Positions 13,978 to 14,399 of a stretch of 14,399 nucleotides of DNA are shown piece after piece. Source of the DNA: JAAZBG01 sp964390065 (GTDB lineage: Bacteria > Fibrobacterota > Chitinivibrionia > Chitinivibrionales > Chitinispirillaceae); NCBI GenBank assembly GCA_964390065.1, contig CAYMGX010000103.1:1-14399 (forward strand), in the 5' to 3' direction. Every line of letters starts with the position of its first letter. The first letter of the stretch is position 1. A program made the translations under genes and the position numbers. The notes under the pieces are model-generated. The model saw only the letters and a program-made list of their open reading frames with translations. It did no database searches and was not told where the DNA came from.

Positions 13978-14399
13978 ATGAAACAGAAAACTCTTTCAAT
14001 CAACAATCAGAGTGGCGTTGCAGTGCTTCTTGTACTTTTTATGCTTTTTATTGCAACGATTTCCGGTGTATCGATCCTTTTTATGGCATCAAAGGACAAG
14101 TCGTTGTCATCGGATGCATCCAAAATCCGTAATGTTGCCATTGCCGCAAAAGCATCACTGAGTGCATGTGAAAATCAATTATCACAGCAGCCGTCGGTGG
14201 TTACGGAAATTATTAACAAGTACATTGCTGATAACAGTTATAAATATCTGCTTGTTTCCGATGTCGCTGCTGCAAAAAATAATAAGAAAGCTGAGCTTGG
14301 AAGCAGTGGGCTTAAGTACGCAGTGGAGATCTCTGCTTACGATAAGGTGAATAATATTCTTCAGATTCGCGGTACCGGCTATGGTTCATCAGATGAGCA
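13978..14399 (+). CDS. PilX/GspK-like minor prepilin, N-terminal part (runs off the window)
   Basis: The frame is open from ATG 13978 to the window end (140 codons, no stop). The first 13 residues are polar and basic, ending in QSG, followed by a hydrophobic segment VAVLLVLFMLFIATISGVSI (14-33). This is a class III (type IV prepilin) signal cleaved after Gly13 by prepilin peptidase. Position +5 of the mature protein is Leu rather than Glu, as in GspK and PilX-type minor pilins. After the helix, a SKDKSLSSDASKIRNVAIAAKASLSACENQ stretch (split here by function: polar, then Ala-rich) matches the usual PilX layout of an amphipathic helix. An AGGA (13965-13968) lies 9 bases before the ATG. It probably belongs to a type IV pilus or type II secretion system whose other genes lie beyond the window. 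PilX versus GspK is undecided. Confidence 0.72.
   Translation, partial: MKQKTLSINNQSGVAVLLVLFMLFIATISGVSILFMASKDKSLSSDASKIRNVAIAAKASLSACENQLSQQPSVVTEIINKYIADNSYKYLLVSDVAAAKNNKKAELGSSGLKYAVEISAYDKVNNILQIRGTGYGSSDE

Overview
The window is a bacterial chromosome fragment of roughly mid-40s % G+C (by eye). It carries housekeeping genes, a small accessory biosynthetic operon and several palindromic repeats. A PilX-like prepilin and an exported helical-repeat protein suggest a Gram-negative. The taxon cannot be fixed from the sequence; a Fibrobacterota-like or other FCB/deltaproteobacterial lineage is a low-confidence guess. Neither tRNA encodes its CCA end.

Layout, left to right. (1) Positions 1-5309, all on the minus strand, read from right to left: tRNA-Pro(TGG), tRNA-Arg(TCT), glmS, a probable terminator, then scpA, scpB and mutS. 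scpA, scpB and mutS are closely spaced and probably co-transcribed: chromosome condensation/segregation followed by mismatch repair. mutS is cut at the left edge by a perfect 50-bp fold-back, probably an assembly or amplification artefact. ScpB carries a very acidic extra tail of about 178 residues. (2) Positions 5310-7090, plus strand: a palindromic element, then one secreted protein of unknown function with TPR-like helices. (3) Positions 7091-7450: a 26-bp tandem array built on a small palindrome, interrupted by exactly 100 N, between two convergent genes. (4) Positions 7451-10039, minus strand: clpB. (5) Positions 10353-13821, plus strand and divergent from clpB: a three-gene operon for a C39-like cysteine peptidase, an RLAN-domain RimK-type ATP-grasp ligase and a GCS2-type carboxylate-amine ligase. 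(6) Positions 13978-14399: the start of a PilX/GspK-like minor prepilin gene behind a good sigma70-type promoter that overlaps two inverted repeats.

The three-gene operon is the most interesting content. Two different ATP-dependent amide-bond-forming enzymes sit with a papain-like peptidase, which suggests a pathway that builds (or attaches) and then trims or transfers a short peptide or amino-acid conjugate. This association was predicted by comparative genomics of amidoligases; as far as I know its product is not established. Here the peptidase is a stand-alone protein without the GNAT acetyltransferase domain often attached to it.
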